Notes: a model not told the origin generated them from the sequence alone. Positions 24,051 to 34,311 are shown, numbered from the stretch's first letter. The stretch: DNA of 64,000 nt from Ianthella basta (GCA_964019415.1 OZ025871.1:8048713-8112712), one strand, 5' to 3'. Made by a program: numbers and translations.

Positions 24051-24287
24051 TGTAACAGGAAACAGACACACATGCACATTTCAACAAGTTGATCAAAGAA
24101 CAGCATGCGCACAGCTGCTACAAATGACTTGTATGAATTCAAACATGATTGAATAGTAATTATTATAATATTTAGACTACTCTCTATAGTTTGTAGCAAG
24201 CTAGCTCATGACATCTTATATTAATTTTGTTACTCAAACCATGCACTATGTAATTATAATGGTAGTATATAGTTTCAATCCACTAGT

Positions 24288-25258
24288 CAGGGGCGTAGGA
24301 ACACTTTCAAAACTAGGGGGGCCGAAGATAGCAGGTACATGAGAGGTAGAGTTGCGAGCGAAAAAATTTTTGAGGCTAATTAAATTTAGTAGGGAAATGA
24401 GAGTGCGAACCTCACGAGCTCAGTTACAGATCTGCATACTCCTCTATTATATAGTAATTTACATTTCATTAACAGCTATGATGCCAAAAGCAATGCCACC
24501 TGTTGGTTGCATTGCTTTTTCTTCTCTTTGCAGGCTTTTCCAGAAAACTTAGGAGAGATTGCTGAGACAAACAAATATTATAGCGCGGTAGGATATTATA
24601 TTCATACTAGCAGAGTGGCCCGCCTTCGGCGAGCTACGGCACCCAATGCCTGTACCCCGATGCTCTCAGCAACCATGCTACTGCTACGGCTAAAAATATA
24701 ATGATTATCGGTTTAAATTCGAACGTAGGACGACAGCGAATCAACTGGTAAAAAGCGGAAATCGATGGTAACAATAATTAGAAAATGGCCGTCGTCCGCG
24801 AAGGAAAAAGCGGAAATGGACGGATAACTCTCTGTCAACCGCAAGACGAGCGACGTCAACCCCGCTATAACCTGATCCCCGATGCCCCCAGCAACCACAG
24901 CGAGTTTGAGGGCGACGAGCAAGAAACGCGCGCGTATCGCGAACACACACACACAGACACGGTCGGCTCTATATATCAGATTCAGGTAATGTGTCAATTG
25001 CGCAACCAATAAAATGGCTTCCAAGCAAGCCACTAAACCAGAATTTTGAACAACAGGTTTTGTTGGATATAGATCCGAACGAAAATGCTGCGGACTCTTT
25101 CTGTATACTTTGGTGAGATGGCCTGAGCATTTGCTAGCATTTACTAATCAAAGATTGCAGAGGTGAGACAGGGCTAAACATCTATGGGGGCCTGGTCCCC
25201 CCTTGTGAAATCTGGGAGGGCCATGGCCCCCACGGCCCCCATGGTTCCTACGCCTATG
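24288..25258. mobile_element. Non-autonomous TIR DNA transposon, 971 bp
   Basis: The ends CAGGGGCGTAGGAAC and the complement of GTTCCTACGCCTATG are imperfect inverted repeats (13 of 15 match). They are flanked by a 5-bp direct repeat CTAGT (24283-24287 and 25259-25263). There is no transposase. The interior is CG-richer than its surroundings (for example CCGCCTTCGGCGAGC near 24620). The superfamily is uncertain; a hAT-like element with a short target duplication is possible. Confidence 0.7.
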
Positions 25259-25263
25259 CTAGT

Positions 25264-26120
25264 GATGCATCGATTGTATAGGGTAAACAGCAGTTGAGTA
25301 CAGGCAAACAGAGGTTGAACCTACCATTAAATTTTGACCTGAATAAACCACCACAGGTGGATACAGCTCAACCACTACCATATTTACAGTGTAGATAGAT
25401 ATGTGCACGTGTTGTACTGTACATTAATTCATGACATTGTGTAGAAATCAACAATTACAGTTTTTGCCATATTTCACATGCAGGCATTACTGTGAGAGTT
25501 CTGCTGGCAACATGAAGAAATCCTTGATGGGTGGTAACATTGCACTGGTCATTTTTATCTCCATTTCTCTGCTGCCATAGACAACCATCTTGTACATGAG
25601 TGGCTGAGAACAATACTAGAGCAGTATACATAAAAAAATACATAATTATGTGTATAGGATATGTGTAGTGTGTAGTGTGTAGTGTGTAGTGTGTAGTGTG
25701 TAGTGTGTAGTGTGTATTCTGGTAGACCTATATAGCTCTCTAAAGCTGCATTCTGCACTGCGCATGTACACCAAATGTTTCTAATTATAAGCTTGTTGGT
25801 GATTCAATTTTCAGAATTGGTAGACCTAGCTTGGGGTAACACAGGTGCAGGTTAGAGTGCATGAATGGTCACTTGGACACGCCCACTAAGCACTATACAT
25901 TTGTGTGTGTAGTTGGTTTAATTATAATCTTATAGTCACTTGGACTGCAGGTTCACTGTGCGCATCACACAGCTTACCTGTACTTCTTGCACTGGACATT
26001 ATTTAGGGACAACAGGGAGATACAGTACTATATGCTAAACAAGCACAACACCTGAGCCCTGTAGAGGTTCATTACTGTGTTTACAGCACCAGAGAAGTTT
26101 AGTGAGCTTCAAGCTTACGC
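25264..26120. other. Intergenic DNA
   Basis: No gene seen. Contains the heptamer tract at 25663-25715. Confidence 0.45.
25663..25715. repeat. Heptanucleotide (TAGTGTG)n tandem repeat
   Basis: Seven to eight tandem TAGTGTG units. Confidence 0.9.
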
Positions 26121-26141
26121 ACAGTGTTCTCTTCAAATGGG

Positions 26142-26185
26142 TACAAGACGTTTCGATCCGTAGATCTTCATCATTTCAGCTGTAA
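26142..26185 (-). repeat. Second hammerhead-like hairpin motif
   Basis: On the minus strand: TGATGAAGATC, a short loop, GGATCGAAACGTC. The order matches the element at 11325-11435 (xTGAnGAAG, stem, CGAAACGT) with a different, compensated stem sequence, so the fold rather than the sequence is conserved. Confidence 0.4.
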
Positions 26186-26336
26186 TACAAAATTTAGGGA
26201 GTGTGACGGTAAAGAACAACACCAACCAACTAGCATTGTCCATGCACACAAAAGTTACACAAGCACAGCCTATATATGTATGCTCCACTTCACTCTCATG
26301 TATAATTGCTAACATTGTTCCTTCTATATTATAGTT

Positions 26337-27113
26337 CTGCCAGTGCTAGCTCCTCAGAGAGACAAGCTCTATGGGACCACACCACATTACACACCCTCCA
26401 AAGCATCAGCTAGTTCCTCCACAACTGACTTGACCCACCCAGCTCCAGTACGTGTGGAACCACCTTCAATGTGGCACTTTCTGCAACAGCAGTTGAAAGT
26501 GTGTTGCCATGTCACCTTGAAGTACTACTATGTCAGCATTCCCTCTTACCAGTCTGCATGGTACGTTTATACCAAACAGTTGGTGTCAACCCATTGCATG
26601 AAAGATGTGTTTAACTATGGATGACCCAGCTGGTCCCACTTTGACACAAACCTGCATGGAGGTGGATGTGGATGGGAGTGGGGACTTGTGTGCTGTGATC
26701 CTTTAATTAGGAAAGACCTCTTTGCACTCTGCCATAACCAATTTCCTGTTTAGCAGCAGCTTCAACACAGCTAGCTACAAAATTTCTAAGTATTCAGCGA
26801 GTGGAACACATGTCTTTACCGATGTATTCAATTTTTGCTAATCTGGCACTCTACACAATATCACCAAACTCAATCAGGATTACTTGAACAATTTCTGTCA
26901 TTATACCTGTCAATCATGAATTGACCAGCAATTCTGAGGATGTAACACATAGTGTACAGGAGTTGTGTTGATTTGTGTGGACAAATCATTTACTTGGTGT
27001 GCCTTCTGGCTAACAGGCATTGGCAAATGTAGAGGGCTTCTTAGAATTCACCAGCAATGAAGGGGAGAAGCAACTGCTAACAGGGGATGATAGTGTGGTG
27101 TTCTTTGAGTGAG
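26337..27113 (+). repeat. Third copy of block A (possible degraded gene)
   Basis: An acceptor TATTATAG precedes an open frame LPVLAPQRDKLYGTTPHYTP and on to MWHFLQQQLK, with a donor-like GTGTGT. Later parts match copy 2 (GGATGTGGATGGGAGTGGGG and GACCAGCAATTCTGAGGATG). The last segment after GCTAACAG reads ALANVEGFLEFTSNEGEKQL and on to DDSVVFFE before TGA. It is the least damaged copy, but no complete gene can be assembled. Confidence 0.45.
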
Positions 27114-27479
27114 TCTTAGTGGTTAAAAGTACAAGTTAGTAGACATGTCCTTGCAATGTATCTGATGTCTAAAACTGCTCCACACTTCTTCCTTAACTGT
27201 TGATCAATCAGTCTCTGTTGTTTATGCAATGTTAAATGTTGTCTGCCACATGGCAGTGACATGTGATTAAGACAGTTTAAATTTAGTGAGGCCTCCACAC
27301 TAGAGTGTGCCAACTTGCTCTGCCTGATGTTAGCTAGCTAGCAAGCTAGTTAGCTAGGCCATCACCTGTGGGCAGCCCCTTGATGCTGCATGAGCTTGCT
27401 ACCTCAACTGAAAGCTGTTTCGAATGTCCATGTAACTGTATACAGTACTCTAAAAAGTTGACAAATTCATTCATACTTT

Positions 27480-27900
27480 CAGCTTAGTCTCGATCGCCAG
27501 ACCCCCATGCGGATCGCGGAAGTGGGGTCTGGCGCGCGAGTCCAGCAAAATCATGAAAGCCATAGTCTGGCTCGCTAGACCGTCCCATCTAAACGCCGGG
27601 CACTTAGGGCGCGTAGACGGGACGGTCTAGCACGCCAGACTATGAAAACTATGGAGCAATAATTGTGACGTCATATCCGTCATTTTGCGGAATTCCCCTC
27701 CAATTCTTTGGGTCGCAGGTAACTGTGAACGCGATCGGTGTCTTTGGATCCTTCCCCAGGATCTCTGTTGTCACTGAGGACGCCAAGAAGGTGCGATAAC
27801 TTGTACTATATTGGTCCTTCATGGAATTTCCAACTTTCGCTGATAGGCTACTGGTAAGGTGAGTTATCAACTCTACTTCCTGAGAATCGTAGTTTCATCC
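27480..27900 (+). promoter_or_regulatory. CpG-rich promoter region of gene C with palindromic CRE
   Basis: This stretch is much richer in CpG than its surroundings. It contains a perfect cAMP-response element TGACGTCA (27666-27673) and ends in strong donors (GTAAGGTGAGTT near 27855) that could close a non-coding first exon. Open frames exist on both strands, as expected for CpG-rich DNA, and none is convincing. Confidence 0.4.
27561..27644. repeat. 84-bp palindromic foldback element
   Basis: Arms CATAGTCTGGCTCGCTAGAC... (27561-27597) and the complement ending CACGCCAGACTATG (27607-27644) are about 90% complementary. Same family as 6656-6731. A related TCTGGCTACGCGAGAC occurs at 29822. Confidence 0.8.
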
Positions 27901-28116
27901 ATCAAACGTCGCCCTTTACTGAAGTGTGGCGGATCTAATCTCGCTTGCTTTCTTTGTTAATCATTGATTAGTCACGTCCCTTCTCTCTGTATACGCTATG
28001 TTATACCTGTTTGTTTCGTGCCGCCTTCTTTACACGTGTAGACAGATGTATTGCTGACATGCGTTAGATCGAGAGATAATGTCTCTGTCTTGTTCCCTCA
28101 TTCTGTCCTGCTGTAG

Positions 28117-28399
28117 ACCATGAGACCTGATCGGTGTAGAGTGTATACTGCACCTGTCCGCCGCCTCCCTCATACACCCTACATCCTGGTCTACTTCAAT
28201 GATGCCACACTCTGACGTATTGGAAAACAGATGAAGCTCCTTCTGCTAACACAGATTATTGTTGTCTTCATTCTGTATCTACTCCTTTTACTAACACTGA
28301 CAGTTGTTCTCAGTCTGTATTTTCTATATCTGTTGGCTGTGGAAGAGCTCAGCACATCTCCAACACCATCGATATCAGATAGTGGAATGCTAGTGTCAG
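28117..28399 (+). CDS. Gene C candidate 5' exon with hydrophobic segment
   Basis: The acceptor CTGCTGTAG and the donor GTAGGT. An ATG at 28120 opens a 31-codon upstream frame ending at TGA 28213-28215. The main ATG at 28231 begins MKLLLLTQIIVVFILYLLLL, about 40 strongly hydrophobic residues (one or two membrane spans or a signal anchor), then a Ser/Pro-rich EELSTSPTPSISDSG. It leaves phase 1, accepted by 28659. Assignment to gene C is inferred only from phase. Confidence 0.4.
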
Positions 28400-28658
28400 G
28401 TAGGTGCAATGAGTGCTGTATGTACAAGAGTTTGTGGAGGGAGGAATGGGGCAGACCTGAGGATTGTATAATTATGTTACCATCCTGCTGTTGAGAGACC
28501 TCTCTGACTTCATACACTTTGTTATCCAGTTGCTGCTATTGGTGTATTATATGGTAATGACCTCATCTGGAGTAATGAACGTTGATTTCTTCACTTCCGT
28601 GGGTGGATGAAATGTGAGCAGTTAATGTTATCCACTCTTTCTGATATGCCACTCTCAG

Positions 28659-28753
28659 TTGTGCAGATATTTTATGGAGTTCGTATTGGAACTGGTGACT
28701 TCCAACCTCTGCCAAACAAGTGCCTACGTGTGATGATATGGATATGTGATAAG
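28659..28753 (+). CDS. Gene C candidate exon
   Basis: The acceptor CCACTCTCAG and the donor GTGAAG. Phase 1 to 0. Encodes VVQIFYGVRIGTGDFQPLPN and KCLRVMIWICDK. Domain not recognised. Confidence 0.35.
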
Positions 28754-29037
28754 GTGAAGAAGAGTGGCCGATGTGCTGTTGTGTGGTCATGTCAATATGA
28801 TGTACACTGTAGTCAGTGCATGACTCCATTCTTGTGATGTATGGTCATGAGTAAACTGACTAAGCATAGGCAATCACAGAATGCCGGACATTTTCCTAAT
28901 GATCTTAGTCAGCTGCATAATGCAACAAGCTGATTTGCTGATGATCATTGTGTCAAGAAAGCCGTTAGTTTCCACTAACATTATGTACCGTAATGTGTGT
29001 GTAATGTTATGTAACATATTGTATGTACAAATTATGT

Positions 29038-29360
29038 AGACTTGGAACCCACCTGAAGGGCTGGCATTCAGCTAGTTAGTAATTAATGGAATAGATTATA
29101 GCATCATCAGCACAAACCCAATACAGGTAGTTTGCACATGCATGTGTACACAATCTGACCATCCTAGTAGCACCTGCAATCGCGTGTAGCAGGCTGCTAC
29201 AAAGGATTCATGAAGCAAAATCGCTTGATGTGTGAAGGCTAAAATCTCAGCGCCGAATGAATCATGGTCTTCTTTGCCACAGCTTGTGCAATACTGGTAG
29301 TTTTGGGTGGGCAGTTGTCTGGTAATGTGTGGGCATGGAATGCAGTTATCACCCCCTATA
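29038..29360. repeat. Direct repeat, copy 1 (~310-bp dispersed element)
   Basis: It begins ACTTGGAACCCACCTGAAGG and ends ACGCAGTTATCACCCCC-like (CAGTTATCACCCCCTA). The following copy starts 415 bp later. Conserved internal phrases include TAGTTTGCACATGCATGTGT and GTGTAGCAGGCTGCTACAA. There are no terminal inverted repeats, so a SINE or satellite-like unit is likely. Confidence 0.7.
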
Positions 29361-29452
29361 TGGAGTTTTGTGGAACAAGTCTACGGAATGCTCCCAATTA
29401 AATGGACGGTTTTGATTGGTTAAATGCTTAAATTATGGACAAGCTCAAATTA

Positions 29453-29760
29453 CATAGACTTGGAACCCACCCGAAAGGCGGGCATTCAGCTAGTTAGTAA
29501 CTGATGGAACTGATTATAGCATCAATTGATTAACCCAGTACTGGTAGTTTGCACATGCATGTGTACACAGTCTGACTGATCTGGTAGCGCCTGCAATCGT
29601 GTGTAGCAGGCTGCTACAATAAGGTTTCATGAAGGCTAAAAACTCAGTGTCGAACGAATCATGGCCTTCTTTGCCGCAGCTTGTGCAACACCAGTAGTTG
29701 TGGGCGGGCGGTTGCCTGGTAACGTGTGGGTGTGGAACGCAATTATCACCCCCTAGTTCT
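29453..29760. repeat. Direct repeat, copy 2
   Basis: About 85% identical by eye to copy 1, over the same phrases. It is followed by CCAGACCCTTTCC..GGAAAGTGGTCTGG (29797-29826), a small palindrome of the GTCTGGCTACGCGAGAC family. Confidence 0.7.
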
Positions 29761-30142
29761 GGGGGGTCTCTGCACAAACGGTGCATAAGCATTGTACCAG
29801 ACCCTTTCCCCTGGAAAGTGGTCTGGCTACGCGAGACTACTTTCATCTCTCTTGCTTGCATGTATATACCCTGGAGTGTCTCTCTTATTCAGGACTCAAG
29901 ATTGAATACACATGATACAATTTAATTGATATACCATGTGTACAATTTTGTTAACATTGTATACGTATAGTGGTCACAAATTTCTGCAACCACCAACTAG
30001 CATAAAATGCTATTCACCATATGGTGGAAGTGATGGTGACTGTAGTGGTGATGTTCATAATGACTTTACAGAATGTGAGCATTTGGTCACATGACTGAAA
30101 ATGGCATGTTTCCTGTAGTTTAGATTACTTTATTTCCAACAG

Positions 30143-30226
30143 GTTCAAGGATCCTATTGGTCCTCCAGCGTATGCGTTGTTTCTTGCCAAGAGCATCTAC
30201 ATAGGAGTGCAGGATTGCAATCCAGG
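30143..30226 (+). CDS. Orphan exon candidate
   Basis: A strong acceptor (TTTATTTCCAACAG) precedes a frame reading FKDPIGPPAYALFLAKSIYI and GVQDCNPG, with a weak donor GTGTTT. It looks protein-like, but its phase (2) does not fit the exon ending at 28753, so it is left unplaced. Confidence 0.28.
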
Positions 30227-30803
30227 GTGTTTTCTGTGGCTACAAACCTAATCAGAAATTGGCTCAAATACCTGACAGTTTCCTTCAGCATCACTGGTAC
30301 CCCTGTGGAGCAATTGAAACTGCACTAGCCAGGAACAGGAAATTATTGCCAAACGTTTTGCGTCACCCGTGCACTCTGTGCTGTGTTGTCACCCCCATGG
30401 CACCATTGTTTGCACTCATGCATTTCATTCTCTTCTAGTTTCTACCTGTTATCAGCATAACTGTGGCTGTCATTGTCACCTTGATAGTAGATAACATGTA
30501 GTGTGGTCGACAAAATGTGACTGTACTGTCACCATCATTTCTGCTGTAGTGTTGCTGCTGCCTAAAGGGCCCATGACATGCCAAAACAAGTTTCACTTAA
30601 AAGTTACTATACATCAAATGACCACTCTGTGTGACATTATTTTTTTACAATCTGGCTGTAAACGGATGTAAATCGTGGATTTCCTATGCGAAATCGGCCA
30701 TTTTCCCAATTAAATGCGTGGGTTAATGAGCTTTCTTCTCTCTTCACTTGTGACGTCACAAAGGGAGTGGAAGTAGATAGTGATCATACTCTTGTATTGC
30801 TAT

Positions 30804-30914
30804 AATGAGCGTTTCTTCAGACAATTCCACTGACTACGAGGACTCCTTGAACAGCAGAGAAGGAAGCAACGATGAGATAAGGCAAAGCGAGGATGAAGAA
30901 GATATGGAAGGCTA
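30804..30914 (+). CDS. Short acidic open frame inside the THAP element
   Basis: MSVSSDNSTDYEDSLNSREG and on to DEEDMEG, then TAA: 36 codons, very acidic. Probably the truncated start of an accessory frame of the element, convergent with the minus-strand THAP frame. Confidence 0.3.
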
Positions 30915-31500
30915 ATCAGCAACGCTTGGGATAGCTCCCTAGTTACCAGTTTGAGCCTTGTAGCACCTGCCTCGGCGCCTGCGAACGAATGTCCTAGCAA
31001 TGGCTCTGATGAGAATGACGAGGGACCAGTTTGGAGGCTAAATAACACCAATTGGTATGTATTTGCATCAAGCACAAAGAACGTTCTTCTTATGTATCGT
31101 TTCTCTCACACTGTAAACAACTAAGACCCTTTGTAAGCACACCCGCAGGATATGAACCTGTTGCAGCAGCTGCAATACCTTAGAAACAAACTCAGTGTGC
31201 ACGCATATAATATATAGGCCCAACGATACAGGATCATAATGGCATTTAAAATGCTCGATCTGTTCATTGACTTTGTAAAAGTGTCCATCACGAGTACAGT
31301 AGACTTTGCGTGTACAGTGCAGAGACCTTATGTCTGCTGCTGGTGTACACACGAGACCACTGAATACTGTGATGGTGTGTGATAACTCCTCTGTGTGTGG
31401 TTGAACGACTGCAGATACTATGCCAACAGACCTTAATTGAATGAAAATGAAGCCATTCACAAGTTCCGTTATATAATTATTAGCTCAAACATTTCATTGC

Positions 31501-32124
31501 TCATCTAGTACTGACCTGGGCCCTTTTTCTTTTAATTACAGCAAATCTGGAGCTAATTCCAGGGTCACTGGCCTGTAAAGCTTCACAATGAACTGCTGAG
31601 TGTGCCCAGGCCATTGACCCTGTCTTCAGATCAGCTGCCTTGGGGAAAATGGTTGGGATTGCAGTACTCTTAAGGATGCACTTTTTAGGTGGCATTCTCA
31701 TCTCCTCAGAGAGAACAACAGATGACTCAAAGCAGTCTCTGGTTAAGTGTAGACTGCAGACCACTGAATGGTCAGTGGATCCATTCCAGTCAGATCGTCA
31801 TCTTCCTACATTGCTAGACCATTTCGCCTTTCTAGCAGGGTCCTTGGGGAAGGTGTGAAGGCTGAAACCTCCCTCAGTGCTTCTATTACACCCACCAGCA
31901 ACACAGCGATTTTGGCATAATTCCTATCTAGAAGTGTTTGCAAATAAGGACCATAATCGTGGCATTTTCTGTATCTTCGCAGCTGGAATCGTTCCCATTG
32001 TGACGCCATAACACGTCGCCCAACAAAATGTCTGCCTTCCCGAAGCACAATACTGGAAGTGAGCTGTTTTCGACTGTTTGTGTACATTGTGAACGTTTTT
32101 CATTGGCGCCACTGATGTTTTCAT
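31501..32124 (-). pseudogene. THAP-domain transposase fragments
   Basis: The frame at 31501-31764, extendable a little upstream, reads SVVCSLHLTRDCFESS and, after a loop, ILKSTAIPTIFP: the Cys-x2-His pair and the closing AVPTIF-type motif of THAP zinc fingers. Upstream, minus-strand frames (for example MASQWERFQLRRYRKC near 32005) are in other phases. Introns or frameshifts separate them, and no full transposase remains. Confidence 0.6.
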
Positions 32125-32574
32125 TGAATATAGATAACTTGTTTTGGCATGTCATGAGCCCTCTAAGGTAGCCTACCTCCCCTAACCTCCTAATAGTACC
32201 AACACAGTACAGGGTACCTTCTTAGATTTGAAATATTGAATGGCAGTAATAGTGTTAGTAACATACCGTATCCGCTCTAAAATTCGTCATTCTAATTTTC
32301 ATCAGAGAAAAAAATATGCTCAAGTGTACTCTATCGTGACAAATTTCCGGCTCTCTAATTTCCGCCATTGGCATCTAATTTTTGTCATGAACAGGAAGCG
32401 TTCTAAATATTCATTGGAAATGCCTGCAATGTGGCTGCGACGGCCGAGGTACAAAGCCTAGGAACAAAGCCAACAATGCTCGGTACTGAAGTAGGGCATT
32501 ATTTTTACTGTGTTAATGTTTGTGGAACAGTCGTGAACAGATAATTACTAACTGTAATGTACTGGTTCTTGTAG

Positions 32575-32806
32575 GTGTACGTAATTCCTGAAAAGGTGGA
32601 CAGTCTACCCCATCACTTGCTCAGGAAATGTTGCAAGAGATTTAAATTGGTTCTGAAACAGATTGCTGCACCAGTCGCCAAGTCCCTTCAGCAAGCTGTG
32701 GCAGCTGGTCTGTTCATCTGCCAAGTCCTTTCATCACTTCTATCAATAACTGCTCACTCTTGTTCAGCTGAGAGCAAGAGAAGTCACAGTGCAGCTTCAT
32801 CAGCAG
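32575..32806 (+). CDS. Gene C candidate exon: Lys/Ala helical segment
   Basis: The acceptor TTCTTGTAG and the donor GTACAG. Phase 0 to 1. Encodes VYVIPEKVDSLPHHLLRKCC, FKLVLKQIAAPVAKSLQQAV and a moderately hydrophobic AAGLFICQVLSSLLSIT. Family not recognised. It is phase-compatible with 28753 upstream and 32905 downstream. Confidence 0.5.
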
Positions 32807-32904
32807 GTACAGTGAATGTTATGCCAGCAACTGGTCTCCCTATATGCATTGCATAATTATGTGACACATATTACACTAGTGTTGTCTGTTACTGTCAATT
32901 GTAG

Positions 32905-33001
32905 GGTCAAGCTGCCGGCACTGGAAGAACTGCATTTCCAAGTACATGTTTGCTCTCACTCCTTTGAGTATAGTCATTGTCTGCTTTTCAGTTAGGAAGA
33001 G
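32905..33001 (+). CDS. Gene C candidate exon: hydrophobic segment
   Basis: The acceptor CAATTGTAG and the donor GTCAGT. Phase 1 to 2. Encodes a Cys-containing stretch (SCRHWKNCISKY) and a hydrophobic MFALTPLSIVIVCFSV that could span a membrane. Confidence 0.45.
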
Positions 33002-33950
33002 GTCAGTTCTAATGGTAAATACACATCATGCTAGCTGTTGTCATTGTACGTTGTTGCCATGCATTATGTGATGCACAAGGGCCCCGTCACAGGAATGGAG
33101 CGGCTGGAGCCATTTTTCATTTGAAGGCTGACCTGCCTATGGGTACCTCCTACTGCCTGACTGGGTTGGGAGACCACAGATGTGTTGAATAACATGTTAG
33201 CCGTTGGCATAAAAGATTTGGTTAGGATTTAGAGATGTTTCAGGTATCCACAATGTATGTGTATAGAGGTGTCACTGTGTCTATTATAATGTGGTTCTTG
33301 GCAACCTTATATGTTTAGGAAGCCCATTTAGTGATGAAATGCACGTACGATATACATTGTTCTCATTTCATTCCATTTTTCCATGTTCCAATATGATCTT
33401 GCCATAATTTAGAGGTTGGTGTAGGTGATTTAAGATGATGTTAATGGATTAATTGCCTTGTACCATGCTTGCTGCTCCATTGCTTGTTGAATGAGAATGG
33501 TCTGGTCTGATGAAGACTTTTGATTTAATTGCGCTTTGATATATGCCCATGGCCAAGTTTGCATCATAATGATACAGAAGGACCCCTATAATGTGGACAC
33601 TCTTCGGTACAAGAAAAGTGTTCTGATGGGAAGCTTACATTAGTAAAATAGGATGAATTAATCATTGGGACAATTAACAGTGTCCACATTGGGGCGGTTT
33701 CCACCTTTCAGGGGTGTCCACAAGGCTGGGTTCCACTGTAACTATTTTACTTGCCATTATCCTGGTAAGCTGAACATTGGAATGTACTTGCTGATGCATA
33801 CATTATTATGTAGCTTCAATTTCATTGAATAGAGTTTTGCTATACCATTCTAATACATTTTGCAACCATTTTAGGGGAATTCTATTTATTAATTGTGCCA
33901 CGGATATGTAACTTCACTGCTAACAGATTTTGTTATTTCTACTTTCGTAG
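33002..33950. other. Intron of gene C with one MITE
   Basis: Apart from the MITE at 33575-33738 no structure was found. Confidence 0.45.
33575..33738. mobile_element. pogo/Tigger-type MITE, 164 bp
   Basis: The left end CAGAAGGACCCC and the complement of the right end (CAGTGGAACCCA) form imperfect TIRs. Inner GTGGACAC motifs are also inverted. TA dinucleotides flank both sides (33573-33574, 33739-33740). The CAGTGGAACC terminus is typical of pogo/Tigger-derived elements. Confidence 0.7.
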
Positions 33951-34089
33951 CTGCCGAATAGACCAGATCATTATTAATGTGTTACCTGGTGGGCTACCTC
34001 AACAAGTGCAAACAGCCAAGGGGGGTGCCAGAAGGAAGTGCGGTTGTTCATCAAAGTCATTCTCCATTCAGTGGACCTATGAGATACCA
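33951..34089 (+). CDS. Gene C exon upstream of the 2A exon
   Basis: The acceptor TTTCGTAG and a consensus donor GTAAGT. Phase 2 to 0. Encodes CRIDQIIINVLPGGLPQQVQ, TAKGGARRKCGCSSKSF and SIQWTYEIP. Domain unknown. It joins in phase to the 2A exon. Confidence 0.55.
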
Positions 34090-34178
34090 GTAAGTACCAT
34101 GACACTCCAGCTGCATACTACTGCAGCTAGCACAGTGTCATGTTTTGTTCGTAGTCGTTTCCATCACTCCTTGTTACG

Positions 34179-34311
34179 ATGCTCTCCTCACAGGTCCTAC
34201 CCTTGTTGGCTCAGGCTGTATCTGTTGCATTTCTCAGCCTCCTGTTGATCTTGGCTGGAGATGTAGAGGTCAACCCTGGCCCTGGAAAGGGGAAGGAGAG
34301 GGCAGCATCAG
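34179..34311 (+). CDS. Gene C exon: signal-like hydrophobic segment plus 2A peptide
   Basis: Encodes VLPLLAQAVSVAFLSLLLIL, then AGDVEVNPGPGKGKERAAS; the donor is GTTTGT. GDVEVNPGP (34257-34283) matches the 2A consensus D(V/I)ExNPGP, at which ribosomes skip the Gly-Pro bond. Two starts are possible. An ATG at 34179 would give MLSSQ before the hydrophobic segment, like the 2A-type signal sequences known at the N-termini of sea-urchin NLR proteins. Alternatively the acceptor CTCCTCACAG (exon from 34194, phase 0) joins upstream exons, putting 2A inside a longer frame. It leaves phase 1 into the CARD exon. Confidence 0.8.
34260..34283 (+). promoter_or_regulatory. 2A-like ribosome-skipping motif DVEVNPG/P
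   Basis: Eight codons D-V-E-V-N-P-G-P, directly preceded by Gly and a leucine-rich helix as in active 2A sequences. Known mechanism: the Gly-Pro bond is not formed, the upstream product is released and translation continues from Pro. Activity here is inferred from sequence only. Confidence 0.8.

Larger units (their letters stand above)
30566..32162 (-). mobile_element. Kolobok-like THAP DNA transposon, degenerate
   Basis: A 1597-bp element. AGGGCCCATGACATGCCAAA (30566 on) and the complement of the end (CTTGTTTTGGCATGTCATGAGCCCT, to 32162) are inverted repeats of about 25 bp with one mismatch. CTAA flanks both ends (30562-30565, 32163-32166), close to the TTAA target of Kolobok and piggyBac elements. 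A THAP zinc-finger fragment on the minus strand favours Kolobok. It lies in an intron of gene C. Confidence 0.75.

Noticed and set aside
24713-25033. Overlapping open frames on both strands in the TIR element
   Set aside because: They sit inside a non-autonomous element and resemble no transposase.
25663-25715. Possible CRISPR-like or regulatory array
   Set aside because: It is a plain heptamer tandem repeat without spacers. No CRISPR structure exists anywhere in the window.
27649-27870. 73-codon minus-strand open frame
   Set aside because: It lies in CpG-rich DNA where all frames are open. No domain, and donors on the plus strand fit a first exon better.
30452-30511. Hydrophobic exon-like stretch FLPVISITVAVIVTLIVDNM followed by a stop
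   Set aside because: A good acceptor precedes it, but no upstream exon with compatible phase was found, so it could be chance in intron sequence.
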